DNA of 61,487 nucleotides from Betaproteobacteria bacterium (GCA_009693435.1 SHXF01000010.1:1-61487); one strand, 5' to 3'. Counted from the first letter of the stretch, positions 16,362 to 25,182 are shown. Translations and numbers: made by a program. The notes: generated from the letters alone by a model not told the origin.

Positions 16362-17618
16362 TCACGAATCGAATGCCGGCGCCATCAACTCCTGCTCCGA
16401 CCGTGGAATGCCGAGCCTGCCGGCTTCGACGCGCCATTGCGCCACGGCGGCACGCGCTTGTCGCAGGGCCCGCTGCGCCTGCTGCTTCGTCAAACCGTAA
16501 TCGCGACAGGCATCCATGGCGACGGAAACATCGCAAGAGGTCTCCACCTCATTGATGGCCAGGGACAACTCGCGACGATCGATCGAAGGATTGATGTCAT
16601 AAGCCGGGGACAAGCGGATACCCTGTGCGTCGATGAAAAAACCGTGGTTGCGCAGGTGGTCATCGGTGTTGTGGATCAGGATGCTGAAGACAACGCGACG
16701 AAACAGTTGCTGGCAGTCGGCCCGGACATCGGCGCCCCGGGATTGCAGCAGATCCACCAGTTCGAGATAGCTCGCGCCGTGCTCGCCGTCGCTGCGCTGC
16801 GTCAGCGTCATGGCCGATACGAAGGCGAGCCGACCGCCGCGCGACGTCCGGTCAAACCGTTCGGCAAGAAAGGTGGTGTAAGGGTTCCCCGAAAGTCGCA
16901 ACGGCCGCGTCCGTGGTACAGCGATTCCGGCGACGGCGGCGAGCCGATGAGCAAGCAGTTCCCAGGCGCCGACGTCGCGCGTGTCGTTTCTGCTGGGAAA
17001 TTTGGCCATGCACAGAACGCCTGCCCTGTCGCGCACCGAGGCCTTGGGCCGCGCGCCGCCAAGCGACGTGCCCGGCGCGAAGAACTGGGACAGCCAGCGC
17101 TCATAGTCCGGATGACTTTCGTCGTCCATATGATCTTCATAGTTGAGGCTGGCAGCCTGCAGTTCGGGAAGGGTCGCGATCGGCGGCGCGGCGCTATCCG
17201 CGTCGCCATCGATGAACGGCAGATCAGCGGCCGCACGAAAGCGCAACGCTCCCAGCCGCGTTTCATCGTGCACGCCGAGCAGGAAGTCCCACTCCGTCAA
17301 GGCGCGCGGCCTTCGCTTCTCCCGACGCGCCCGTGCATTTTCGCGGCGCTGCATCAGCACCCTTCCCCATCTGTCCGGCGAGGAGTCCAGAAAAATGCCG
17401 AACGTGGCCCGATCCGGCGCGGGGTACTGCGGGCCGGTGGCGAGTGCAAGGTCGGGATCGAACGCAAAGACCTCGGCGCGCCGCAACCACGACGAATCGT
17501 ATTCGAAGGAAAAAATCTCCCCGGAACGCGCGTGCTGGCAATGCAGGGACCCCATGAGCGCGGGCTTGCCGAAGGACGCCAGATCGACGCACACCTCTAC
17601 CGGGTCGAGGCCGGACAT
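16362..17618 (-). CDS. hipA: HipA-type serine/threonine kinase toxin
   Basis: A 418-residue HipA-family kinase. Visible are the Gly-rich loop SLGGARPKAS, the ATP-binding lysine in CMAKFPS, the catalytic loop HNTDDHLRNHGF (Asp and Asn of the active site) and the metal-binding YDINP. E. coli HipA phosphorylates glutamyl-tRNA synthetase and causes persistence; targets vary in other branches. The ATG overlaps the hipB stop by one base (TGATG). The N-terminal domain is present, so this is the long form. Full length and no defects seen. Confidence 0.88.
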   Translation of the reverse strand: MSGLDPVEVCVDLASFGKPALMGSLHCQHARSGEIFSFEYDSSWLRRAEVFAFDPDLALATGPQYPAPDRATFGIFLDSSPDRWGRVLMQRRENARARREKRRPRALTEWDFLLGVHDETRLGALRFRAAADLPFIDGDADSAAPPIATLPELQAASLNYEDHMDDESHPDYERWLSQFFAPGTSLGGARPKASVRDRAGVLCMAKFPSRNDTRDVGAWELLAHRLAAVAGIAVPRTRPLRLSGNPYTTFLAERFDRTSRGGRLAFVSAMTLTQRSDGEHGASYLELVDLLQSRGADVRADCQQLFRRVVFSILIHNTDDHLRNHGFFIDAQGIRLSPAYDINPSIDRRELSLAINEVETSCDVSVAMDACRDYGLTKQQAQRALRQARAAVAQWRVEAGRLGIPRSEQELMAPAFDS

Positions 17619-17986
17619 CAGACTGGATCCCGGCCGTTCCCGGGTGTGACTTCACCATCACGCGGCGAGGCGGCGCGGCGCCTGGGGGAACGTTGCCCGG
17701 GAGTGAGTCGGGCGTCCTGGAGCTTGCGTCCCAGCGCATCATCCGCGGCAAGCTGCGCCAGGTCCTGGTCCAGTCGCAGTACCTGCAACACCCGCGCATA
17801 GATTCCAAGCGCGACCGCTGGATCGCCCTGCTCGACTCTATACAGCGTCTTGCGCGATATGCCGGCGCGCTGTGACACGCTCTCCGCCGAGTACTTTCGA
17901 CGCAGGCGGGCCAGTTTCAGATTGCCGCCCACTTTCTCCAGCATGCGAGAAAGGCGCGGCAGTAGCGGTGGGGCGCTGCGGGACAT
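17618..17986 (-). CDS. hipB: HipB-type XRE antitoxin
   Basis: A 122-residue protein with an XRE helix-turn-helix (LARLRRKYSAESVSQRAGIS RKTLYRVEQG), followed by a disordered Arg- and Pro-rich tail. It should repress its own promoter and bind HipA. The tail is longer than in E. coli HipB. Overlaps hipA by one base. The promoter region before it is strikingly AT-rich compared with the window. Confidence 0.82.
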   Translation of the reverse strand: MSRSAPPLLPRLSRMLEKVGGNLKLARLRRKYSAESVSQRAGISRKTLYRVEQGDPAVALGIYARVLQVLRLDQDLAQLAADDALGRKLQDARLTPGQRSPRRRAASPRDGEVTPGNGRDPV

Positions 17987-18060
17987 AATGGGTCATATAT
18001 TACACTATATTTAAGATTTTTATGTCATTTGTGACTCATTAATTAAGGGACGGGGCCACT
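17987..18060 (-). promoter_or_regulatory. AT-rich hipBA promoter region
   Basis: About 60 bp of very low GC directly upstream of hipB, with TATAGT- and TAAATAT-like blocks on the - strand and a TGAGTCACAAATGACATA semi-palindrome near 18022-18040. It is the natural place for the hipBA promoter and HipB operators. The exact boxes cannot be fixed by eye. Confidence 0.45.
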
Positions 18061-18125
18061 GAAAAAGGCGGGAAGGACTGCCCGTTGGCGCTCCTGGAAC
18101 CCAGGGGAAGAGCGTTCGACCGATG

Positions 18126-18144
18126 CTCCTGAAAAAAACAGGAG
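18126..18144. other. Stem-loop CTCCTG-A7-CAGGAG
   Basis: Perfect 6-bp stem with an A7 loop (T7 on the - strand), 20 bp past the stop of the Bug gene on the - strand. It may act as a weak terminator or RNA 3' end structure; the T-run is in the loop rather than after the stem, so it is not a standard intrinsic terminator. Confidence 0.35.
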
Positions 18145-18200
18145 GGAAGCGCTCTTTCCGCGCTTACTGCTGCGGAATCTTCGCCGCCCGCATCAGTCTG
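18144..18200. repeat. Parental copy of the Bug 3'-end repeat
   Basis: Matches 16231-16287. The copy overlaps the last 12 codons of the Bug gene on the - strand and 20 bp beyond its stop, so the duplication includes non-coding sequence. HipBA and the VapBC-distal spacer lie between the two copies. Confidence 0.75.
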
Positions 18201-19159
18201 GCCCACCTGGCGACGTCCTCGGCGTGGTATTTGGCGACGCTCTCGGGCGTGCTCGACATCGGCTCGTAGCGCAGGTTGGTCAGCAGCTGCTTTCCCCTGT
18301 CGGTGGCCATCGCCCTGGGCACCCAGTCCGCAAGCTTGTCGATGATCGCCTGCGGCGTTCCGGCGGGTGCGTACAAAGCCATCCATGCGCTGACATCGAA
18401 GTCCGCGAAGCCGGATTCGATCATGGTCGGCAGCTCCGGCATGTAGGACGAGCGCTGGCTGGTGGTGATGGCGATCGCGCGCAGCCGGTTTGCCCTGATG
18501 TGCGGCAAGGCGCTTCCAGCATCGATGATCATGAAATCGATGGCGCCCGAAATCAGATCGGGGATCACCTGGTCCGGTCCCTTGTAGGGGATCTGCACCG
18601 TTTCCAGGCCGGCAATCGACTTGTACCACTCGATCATGGTGGTGTTGATCGGCGTGGTGGCGGCATAGGACCCTTTTTCCTTTTTCTCCTTCAACACGCG
18701 GGTCAGGTCGGCCATCGTGTATATCGGCTGCGCTTGCGGCACCAGCACCACGAACGGCACGCGCGCGAACGCCGCGATGGGCGTAAAGCTTTTCAGCGGG
18801 TCGAACGGCAGCGACTTGAACAGGTACGCATTCGCCGAGAACGTGGAATTGCCGCCGGTCAGAAACAGCGTGTGGCCATCCGGTTTCGCCTTCGAGACAA
18901 ATTCGGCCGCAAGGATGGTGACCTGCCCGACCCGGTTCTCGACCAGGACCGGCACCCCGGCGAGGGTTGCGATGCCCTCGGCGACGGTCCGGGTCAGGGC
19001 GTCCGCCCCCGTGCCGGCGGCATAGCCGGTGACGATGCGTATCGGCCGGTTGGGATACTCCTGCTGCGCGTGCAGCGGCGTCGCCGCCATCGCCGCCATC
19101 GCTACGATGACGGGCGCGAACAGCAGGCCCCGCAGCATCGCTCTGCGCTCAGTTTTCAT
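18164..19159 (-). CDS. Bug/TctC-family periplasmic binding protein, divergent
   Basis: A 331-residue Bug relative with a signal peptide (MKTERRAMLRGLLFAPVIVA, cleavage after HAQ). It has YPNRPIRIVTGYAAGTGADA in place of PFxxGGxxD, VENRVGQVTILAAEFV, PDGHTLFLTG and IPYKGPDQVIPDLISGA. An insertion (LKEKKEKGSY) and the AAGTGAD loop mark a subgroup distinct from the other Bug proteins here. The start is set by GGAGGGA before 19159 rather than the longer frame to 19240. It lies 88 bp downstream of a phthalate-type Rieske oxygenase on the same strand and probably supplies its substrate. Confidence 0.85.
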   Translation of the reverse strand: MKTERRAMLRGLLFAPVIVAMAAMAATPLHAQQEYPNRPIRIVTGYAAGTGADALTRTVAEGIATLAGVPVLVENRVGQVTILAAEFVSKAKPDGHTLFLTGGNSTFSANAYLFKSLPFDPLKSFTPIAAFARVPFVVLVPQAQPIYTMADLTRVLKEKKEKGSYAATTPINTTMIEWYKSIAGLETVQIPYKGPDQVIPDLISGAIDFMIIDAGSALPHIRANRLRAIAITTSQRSSYMPELPTMIESGFADFDVSAWMALYAPAGTPQAIIDKLADWVPRAMATDRGKQLLTNLRYEPMSSTPESVAKYHAEDVARWARLMRAAKIPQQ

Positions 19160-19247
19160 TTCGCATCCCTCCTTGGCTTTCGCTTTCGGCATAGCGGCGC
19201 CGCGCGCGCGGCACTCCCCCTCCACACTGCTGCTGCACACCGCGCGA

Positions 19248-20444
19248 TCAGACTTCCTCGTACAACTTGTCGCGCTCCCAGGCCGGGACGACGCGCAGCG
19301 CAGCGCCGAGTTTCTCGTCGAGGACTTCGCCCGGCTTCGCGCCGAAGCCGGTCTTCTTTGAGGCGATGTGGATGATGTCGTCGGCGCCGGGTTGCCCCGG
19401 GCGCATCACGCCCTGCGGATCCCTGCCGGCCTTCACATCCTCGATCGCGCGTGTCAGCTGACGCCGGTACATGACGATGCCGAGGTCGGATGTCCCGAGA
19501 AACTCCTGGGTGCGGTCGGTGATGACGCCTTGCGAGCTGATGGCCGCATCGTCCTGTGCCTCGGTGGCGATACCGAACCAGTCGTCTTCCACGCGACGGA
19601 ACACGCCGGGCCGGGTCTTCTGATACGGCTCCGCGGTGACGATGTGCGGCTTGGCGTCGGTCTCCGAGCACCACAGCCACCAGGCCACGGTGTGCGTGTC
19701 GTCGACCGGCACGTTGTAGATCAGGTACTGGCAGGGTTCGGCGCCGACCCGCTGCACGTTGGCGCGCACCGCAGAAGGGAAGTAGAGTGAAAACACATCG
19801 ATCCGCCCGTCGTAATAGACGCTGGTATTGGTGATGCCGGTCGGCGCCTCGGCCCAGGTGACTTTCGGCGGCTTGAGGCCCACGTCCGGATAGGCGGACG
19901 CGTGCACCGTCATGACGTGTTGCGGATCCGCGCCGTTCTCCGATTGCTGCAACCAATTGTTGTGCACATCGCGCCCCCACACGCGCCGCCGCCGGTCGCT
20001 CTGGTAGAGCAGGTCGACCTTGGGGAATACCGGCGCCGGCGCCGGACCGATATAGGCGAACACCAGTCCACCCGCCTCGTAGGCGTGGTAGGCCTTCTGC
20101 CGGACCTGGTCTTTCAGGGTGCTGCCCTCGGGTTCGGCGGGCTGCTCCAGGCACTTGCCGTTCACATCGAACAACCAGCCGTGATAGAAGCAGCGGATGC
20201 CGTGCTTCTCGACCCGCCCGAATTCCAGCGACGAACTGCGGTGCGCGCAGTGCTTCGCGACCACGCCCACCTTGCCCGAGCCGTCGCGAAACAACACCAG
20301 GTCCTCGCCCATCAGGCGCACCGGCACCGGCTTGGTGGTGACGTGGTCGGACGCCTGCACCGGCCACCAGTAGCGGCGCAGCATCTCGCCGCACGGGGTC
20401 CCCGGTCCCACGCGGGTGAGCAATTCGTTTTCTTCGGCACGCAT
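19248..20444 (-). CDS. Rieske oxygenase, phthalate 4,5-dioxygenase-like
   Basis: A 398-residue homomultimeric-type oxygenase. Rieske ligands Cys66, His68, Cys85 and His88; mononuclear iron His176 and His181 in NNWLQQSENGADPQHVMTVH. The opening NELLTRVGPGTPCGEMLRRYWWPV is typical of the phthalate dioxygenase/OphA2 group, which uses an FMN-FeS reductase. No such reductase is in the window. GGAGGA lies eight bases before the ATG. The Bug gene 88 bp downstream suggests a carboxylated aromatic as substrate; demethylation or ring hydroxylation cannot be told apart from sequence. Confidence 0.87.
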   Translation of the reverse strand: MRAEENELLTRVGPGTPCGEMLRRYWWPVQASDHVTTKPVPVRLMGEDLVLFRDGSGKVGVVAKHCAHRSSSLEFGRVEKHGIRCFYHGWLFDVNGKCLEQPAEPEGSTLKDQVRQKAYHAYEAGGLVFAYIGPAPAPVFPKVDLLYQSDRRRRVWGRDVHNNWLQQSENGADPQHVMTVHASAYPDVGLKPPKVTWAEAPTGITNTSVYYDGRIDVFSLYFPSAVRANVQRVGAEPCQYLIYNVPVDDTHTVAWWLWCSETDAKPHIVTAEPYQKTRPGVFRRVEDDWFGIATEAQDDAAISSQGVITDRTQEFLGTSDLGIVMYRRQLTRAIEDVKAGRDPQGVMRPGQPGADDIIHIASKKTGFGAKPGEVLDEKLGAALRVVPAWERDKLYEEV

Positions 20445-20653
20445 GGTCTATCCTCCGTTGACGGCTCCGCCGACATGCTGCGGAAATTTCGCGATCCCGA
20501 CGATCGCTTCCTCACCCCATTCCAGGCCGCGTAAAACCGGGACATTCTGCGACAGCACGCAAGCCACAAGATCATAGCGGAATTCTCCGGGAAGCTGTTT
20601 CAACCGCACGCTCGCCATCGACTGACAGACCGCGGGGGCGATGTCAGCGCGCC

Positions 20654-20692
20654 GTCGTAGAGCGCCGTCGTAGAGCGTCGTCGTAGGGCGCA
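20654..20692. repeat. 13-bp tandem repeat, three units
   Basis: GTCGTAGAGCGCC, GTCGTAGAGCGTC and GTCGTAGGGCGCA in tandem. The third unit overlaps the left end (GTAGGGCGC) of the adjacent dispersed element, so the array probably arose by slippage of the element terminus. Confidence 0.7.
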
Positions 20693-20783
20693 GCTGTAGG
20701 GCGCGCCGCCGCAGGGCGCAGCTTCAGCGCGCCGATTCCCGGTGGTTTTCCCGCGACCATGGCGCGATGAAACCGCGCCCTAC
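20683..20783. repeat. Dispersed element, copy 1 (9-bp terminal inverted repeats)
   Basis: About 100 bp bounded by GTAGGGCGC (20683-20691) and GCGCCCTAC (20775-20783). The shared core includes GGTGGTTTTCCCGCGACCAT followed by GGCGCGATGAAACCGCGCC, which can form a 6-bp stem. Two more copies lie at 27823-27907 and 37434-37532, all in the same orientation. Size and inverted ends resemble a MITE or a large REP element; no coding capacity. Confidence 0.7.
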
Positions 20784-20798
20784 GTTGGTTGTGCTCGG

Positions 20799-20840
20799 TT
20801 GCGATTCAATCCGATATGTCGTTCGCTATCGTATTGAACC
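20799..20840. repeat. 42-bp palindromic element, copy 1
   Basis: Inverted repeat TTCAATCCGATA (20805-20816) / TATCGTATTGAA (20827-20838), one mismatch in 12. The same 42 bp recur at 37337-37378 with about 8 differences and identical spacing of the arms. It may be a shared operator or a mobile palindrome. It lies about 180 bp upstream of the TauD-like gene. Confidence 0.65.
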
Positions 20841-21022
20841 TGGCCGAAAGGGTAGCCACGACGGAATCAATGAACTTCCCACATCAGTTCGAATCGCACC
20901 CCCGGAGCGCAGTCCGGTTGCCCCGTGCACGTCACCGGATTAGACTGACTTCCCCGACCCGCATGGAGTCCGGCGCACATGGCCAGGATCTGCCGCATTG
21001 CAATCCAGCCATTGGCCTCGGC

Positions 21023-21910
21023 ATGAACAACATGACCATCACCGCCACGCCGCTGCATCCCGTGTTCGCCGCGGAGTTTTCCGGGGTCGAGGTAAGCGGC
21101 TCCATCGACAAGCACGCTGTGGATGAAATAAAGGCGCAGATGGACCGTTACGCGGTCGGCGTGTTCCGCCACCCGCGACCGGTTGCCGACGAGCAGCACA
21201 TCGCCTTCAGCCGGTTGCTCGGTCCCATGCAGCTCACGCCCATACTCGTGGTGAAGAGCAGCGGCAAGCAGGAGCGCGCCGTGCCCCCTGAAATCATCGA
21301 TGTCAGCAATCTCGACCAGAACGGCAATGTCTTTCCGGAAAACGACAAGCGGCTGCTGTACAAGCGCGCCAACCAGCTGTGGCACACCGACGTGTCGTTC
21401 CATCCGGTGAGGGCGACCTACTCCCTCTTGTCAGCGCACGTGGTGCCGCCGGGCGGTGCCGATACCGAGTTCGCCGACATGCGGGCTGCTTGGGACGCGC
21501 TGCCCGAATCGATGAAGTCGAAAATCGAAACACTGGCAGCGGAACACTCGTACTGGCATTCGCGGGTGGTGGCGGGCGGGCCCGAGCCGAGCGAGGAGGA
21601 GCGCAACAGCCGGCCGCCGGCACAACATCCGCTGGTGCACGTGCATCCGGGGTCGAAGCGCAAGACGCTGTACCTTGCCTCGCACGCCTTTCGCATAGTC
21701 GGCTGGCCGCAGGACGAAGGCCGCGCGCTGCTGCGCGAGCTGACCGAGTTCGCCACGCAACGCCAGTTCGTCTATCGCCACAAATGGCGGGTGGGCGATA
21801 TCGTCATCTGGGACAACCTCGCCACCATGCATCGCGGCACGCCGTTCGAGGACACCACCCATCGGCGCGACATGCGCCGCACCACGGTGCGCGAGGCGGA
21901 GGTGGCGTAG
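21023..21910 (+). CDS. TauD/TfdA-family 2-oxoglutarate dioxygenase
   Basis: A 295-residue Fe(II)/2-oxoglutarate dioxygenase. Iron ligands are His121 and Asp123 (LWHTDVSFHP) and His270 (TMHRGT); Arg281 or Arg285 in THRRDMRRTTV would bind 2-oxoglutarate. Length and order match TfdA/TauD enzymes that cleave phenoxyacetates, taurine or alkyl sulfates by hydroxylation. The frame is open from 20789, but the first 78 residues look non-coding. ATG 21023 or 21032 is the likely start, with no strong ribosome site for either. The next gene is a convergent amidase. Confidence 0.87.
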   Translation: MNNMTITATPLHPVFAAEFSGVEVSGSIDKHAVDEIKAQMDRYAVGVFRHPRPVADEQHIAFSRLLGPMQLTPILVVKSSGKQERAVPPEIIDVSNLDQNGNVFPENDKRLLYKRANQLWHTDVSFHPVRATYSLLSAHVVPPGGADTEFADMRAAWDALPESMKSKIETLAAEHSYWHSRVVAGGPEPSEEERNSRPPAQHPLVHVHPGSKRKTLYLASHAFRIVGWPQDEGRALLRELTEFATQRQFVYRHKWRVGDIVIWDNLATMHRGTPFEDTTHRRDMRRTTVREAEVA

Positions 21911-22001
21911 CTCCGCGCGTCGGGTCGATAGCGTCAAATATCGGAAAGCTATTCAGCGAAGTTGCGGCGATTCACGCGACGGCGCGTGCTTCAGAGCCAA
22001 C

Positions 22002-23291
22002 CTAACGCCCAAGCCTCTCGTGCACCCACTGCGCGCAAGCCAGCGTGCGCCCGTCGTCGCCGATGCGCCCCACCGCCTGCAGACCGAGCGGCAAACCGTT
22101 CGTCCCCGTGGCCACCGGCACCGTGACGCAGGGCGTGTGCAGCACGGTCCACACCGCGTTCATCGCCGGGTCGCCGGTCGACCCCAATCCCTTGGGCGCT
22201 TCGCCGGTGGCCGCCGGGGCGAGCAGCACGTCGCAATCGCCAAGCGCATCGTCGATCTTGTCACGACATACCCGGCTGAAGTGCAGCGCCTTCAGGTAGT
22301 CGGCGGGATCGCGCGCGAAGCCCTTTGCGCAACGCTCGCGCAATCCCGGCGTAAGCAGTTCGGGGTGGCGCAGGTACTCGTCGCCAAAGCAGCGCGCATT
22401 CTCGTACCAGAGGATTTCCTGCTGCGCGGCGAGCAAACCGGCAAACGAAGCGGGAAGGCTGAAATCGCGCACCACGGCGCCGGCCGCGGCCAGCCTGCCG
22501 CCGGCACTGTCGAATGCGGCCGCCATGTCGGGCTGAACGCTGTTCCATTCATGGGTGCGGCACAGGCCGATTCGCGGCGGCCGGTCCATGCCCGCCTGCA
22601 GGTTCTTCAAATCGGTCAATCCCGCGGCGAACAGCGCCACATCGGGCACCGTGCGCCCGAACACGCCTATCGTGTCCAGGGTGTCCGCCTCGGGCTTCAC
22701 CCCCGATTTCTGCAGCAGGTTGTAGGTCGGCTTGTAACCGACGATGCCGCAGTACGAGGCCGGACGGATCGTCGAGCCGACGGTTTGTGTGCCGAACGCG
22801 AGCGGCATCATCCAGTCGGCAACGCCCGCCGCGGATCCGCTGGAGGACCCGCCCGGCGTATGCGCCGGGTTGTGCGGATTGCGCGTCTTGTTCGGGCTGA
22901 ATGTGGCGAACTCGGTGGTCACCGTCTTGCCGAGGATCACTCCGCCCGCACGGCGCGTCAGCGCGACGCTGCTCGCGTCCGCAGCGGGCCGGTGGCCCTG
23001 GTAGATCGGCGAGCCGTATTGCGTCGGCATGTCATGGGTGTCGAAGATGTCCTTCACCCCCACGGGCAGACCGTGCAACAACCCGCGCAACGCGCCGCGG
23101 TCCAGCGCGCGCGCCTGTTCCAGCGCCTGGCCCTCGTCGAGATACACCCAGGCCTGTACCACGGCCTCGCGCTCGGCGATGCGCTCCAGACAGGCCCGCA
23201 CCAGCGCTTCGGCGGTCAGTTCGCGCCGCGCCAGCAGTCGCGCTGCTTCGGTTGCGCTCAGCCGGTTCAGTCCGGCGGTGTTTTTATCCAT
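22002..23291 (-). CDS. Amidase signature family hydrolase
   Basis: A 429-residue amidase. The Ser-cisSer-Lys triad is visible: Lys80 (GLPVGVKDIFDT), the GGSSSG loop (147-152) and the nucleophile Ser173 in FGTQTVGSTIRPAS. Related enzymes hydrolyse aryl or alkyl amides, allophanate or glutamyl-tRNA; there are no GatB/C genes nearby, so catabolic amide hydrolysis is more likely. ATG 23291 is chosen with AGGA upstream; the frame is open to 23753 but the extra N-terminus looks non-coding. Confidence 0.88.
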   Translation of the reverse strand: MDKNTAGLNRLSATEAARLLARRELTAEALVRACLERIAEREAVVQAWVYLDEGQALEQARALDRGALRGLLHGLPVGVKDIFDTHDMPTQYGSPIYQGHRPAADASSVALTRRAGGVILGKTVTTEFATFSPNKTRNPHNPAHTPGGSSSGSAAGVADWMMPLAFGTQTVGSTIRPASYCGIVGYKPTYNLLQKSGVKPEADTLDTIGVFGRTVPDVALFAAGLTDLKNLQAGMDRPPRIGLCRTHEWNSVQPDMAAAFDSAGGRLAAAGAVVRDFSLPASFAGLLAAQQEILWYENARCFGDEYLRHPELLTPGLRERCAKGFARDPADYLKALHFSRVCRDKIDDALGDCDVLLAPAATGEAPKGLGSTGDPAMNAVWTVLHTPCVTVPVATGTNGLPLGLQAVGRIGDDGRTLACAQWVHERLGR

Positions 23292-23898
23292 GATGGTGCA
23301 TCCTAATGTTAAGTACCGGCATCGACGCGAGCCCTGGCTGTGCGCCAGGCTTGCCCCTGGCCTCGTGCCAGTCCAGCATAGGACCTGCTTCGGCCATTTA
23401 AGTATAGCTGGTGGCTTCGGGCCCAGGCTGTCCTGGCAGCACTGGCCGCCCTGCATCGAACTTCTGTGACTCTCCGTTTGATAACCCCGTCCGATCGCCC
23501 AACCCCGTGCGCATTCGCTCTGTTGTATTGCTCTCATCTGCGGCGCGCGGTGCATCCGCACTGATGCCATGAACGCGCGCCGGAAATTTCTCGCGATGCT
23601 TGCCGGCCTGGCGCTCGCGACGGCGTTGCCGGCATGGGGCTCGACGTGCCGAAGCCGGTGCTGGCGATGGCCGATCGGGTGATCCGGTAGCAGCGTGAAT
23701 GCGCGCACAGCGCACGCTACCATCCTGGCGCTGTACCTGAACTCGGTTGGCATACTCTTCCGTCGCTTGACGAATATATCTATTTTTTAAGAACAATGGC
23801 CGTAGATGTCCGCAGAATTGGCATCGTTCCAGAATAATCTTCAAGAATTTTAACTGGCCACGCCCTGCTCTCCGCGATGGCGGCAGATCGAATCATCA
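23292..23898. other. 607-bp gap with a possible signal-peptide remnant
   Basis: Upstream region of the amidase and downstream of the next Rieske gene. On + at 23569 a short frame MNARRKFLAMLAGLALATAL (stop at 23680) looks like a signal peptide from a lost secreted protein, followed in another frame by LDVPKPVLAMADRVIR-stop at 23689. I see no intact gene, promoter or strong repeat. Bases around 23767-23800 are AT-rich. Confidence 0.4.
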
Positions 23899-25182
23899 TC
23901 ACACCGTGACCGGATCCGTATCCGGATCGGCGAACAAGCCGTGCTTCGCCGCATCCTTGTAATGCTCGCCCGCCGGCAGTTCGATCGAGCATGAGCGCAC
24001 CCGCTGCGCCGCCGGATCCAGGCCCGGCACCGGCTTGCCGCTGCGATTGGCGCGTGCCGCGCGCAGCAGCTTGTTGCGCGTCATGACGATGCCGTTGTCG
24101 GTGGCAACCAGATGCTCGTGACGCCTGTCCTGGATGGCGCCCATCGATTCCTGCAGCGAGGCGTCCTGCATCGAAATGCCCTCGACCCCGGAATAGCTGA
24201 CCCCGGCCTTCTGCGCCTGCCGGTCCATCAGGTAATCGTTCGATTTGTTGGCGCTCGGGATGAAGGTGCCCGGCAGGTACTTCACGTGTATGCCCGCGCC
24301 CGCCCGCATCGCCTTGCGCTCGGGCGCGCTGAGCGCGCGCTTCGGATGGTAGTTGATGCTCCAGGCCCAGCAGTTTTCATCGTCTATCGGCACCCACGCG
24401 TGCGCGCCCAGCGGATGGCCGGCGCGTGGCGGGATGATGGTGTACCAGGGCATGATCCAGGGCGTGATGCGCCAGTAGTGGCGGCCTTCGCCGGCATTGC
24501 GCCGCGCGCCTATCAGCAGTCCGCCATCGAATTCCACCACCTCGAACAGCGGCATGCGGTCGCCGCGATTGTATTCGTTGCCGCGGCTGCCGACGAACAG
24601 CGGGTCGCGCTCCAGCGACCCGGAGTGGAGGAAGGACACGTGGCTGGAATCGATGCCGCCTTCTATCGCCTGCAGGTAATTGCACTCCTGCAGCCGCTTG
24701 GAGACAAAGCGGCGTTCGCCAGGCACCGTCACCCATTCGAGCGCGGGCGGCGCGGGCATCTGTTCGGGTTCGCCCATGTAGATCCATACCAGACCGGCGA
24801 GTTCGATCGCGGGATACGCCTGCAGGCGGATGCGCGCGCGCGTCCCGGTCTCATCGGGCTCCGAAGGCAGGTCCACGCACTGCCCGGTGATGTCGTATTT
24901 CCAGCCGTGATAGGGACAGCGCAGGCCCTGCTCTTCATTGCGGCCGAACCACAGCGACACGCCGCGATGCGCGCAGAATTCGTCCATCGCGCCGATGCGT
25001 CCGTCGCTCGCGCGAAAGACGATCAGCTTTTCACCCAGCAGTTGTACCCGGACGGGCGCGCCATCGGGTTCGCCGATTTCCTCCGCCAGCAACGCCGGCA
25101 CCCAGTAGCGGCGAAACAGATCGCCCATCAGAGTGCCCGGGCCGGTGTGCGTCAATTGCTGATTCAGTTCTTCGGTAAGCAT
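23899..25182 (-). CDS. Rieske oxygenase, phthalate 4,5-dioxygenase-like
   Basis: A 427-residue oxygenase. Rieske ligands Cys70, His72, Cys89 and His92; iron ligands His181 and His186 in CNYLQAIEGGIDSSHVSFLH, the signature of the Pht3/OphA2 branch. A conserved W-x-I-NYHP segment (WAWSINYHPKRAL) and an extended C-terminal helix are present. AAGGA precedes the ATG. It differs from the enzyme at 19248 by about 30 residues in length and should act on another phthalate-like or lignin-derived acid. The Bug gene at 25303, on the same strand 120 bp upstream, probably belongs to the same unit. Confidence 0.88.
   Translation of the reverse strand: MLTEELNQQLTHTGPGTLMGDLFRRYWVPALLAEEIGEPDGAPVRVQLLGEKLIVFRASDGRIGAMDEFCAHRGVSLWFGRNEEQGLRCPYHGWKYDITGQCVDLPSEPDETGTRARIRLQAYPAIELAGLVWIYMGEPEQMPAPPALEWVTVPGERRFVSKRLQECNYLQAIEGGIDSSHVSFLHSGSLERDPLFVGSRGNEYNRGDRMPLFEVVEFDGGLLIGARRNAGEGRHYWRITPWIMPWYTIIPPRAGHPLGAHAWVPIDDENCWAWSINYHPKRALSAPERKAMRAGAGIHVKYLPGTFIPSANKSNDYLMDRQAQKAGVSYSGVEGISMQDASLQESMGAIQDRRHEHLVATDNGIVMTRNKLLRAARANRSGKPVPGLDPAAQRVRSCSIELPAGEHYKDAAKHGLFADPDTDPVTV

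Larger units (their letters stand above)
20445..21022. other. 578-bp intergenic region rich in repeats
   Basis: Between the divergent Rieske and TauD-like genes. It contains a 13-bp tandem repeat (20654-20692), one copy of the terminal-inverted-repeat element (20683-20783), one copy of the 42-bp palindromic element (20799-20840), then about 180 bp without recognisable features before the TauD start. Open frames crossing it do not look like protein families. Confidence 0.5.

Noticed and set aside
20683..20783. CRISPR array
   Set aside because: Repeats near 20654-20783 are short, degenerate and without equal spacers; no cas genes in the window.
20789..21022. N-terminal extension of the TauD-like protein
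   Set aside because: The open frame covers repeat DNA and has no resemblance to the family; members start near MNNMTITATP.
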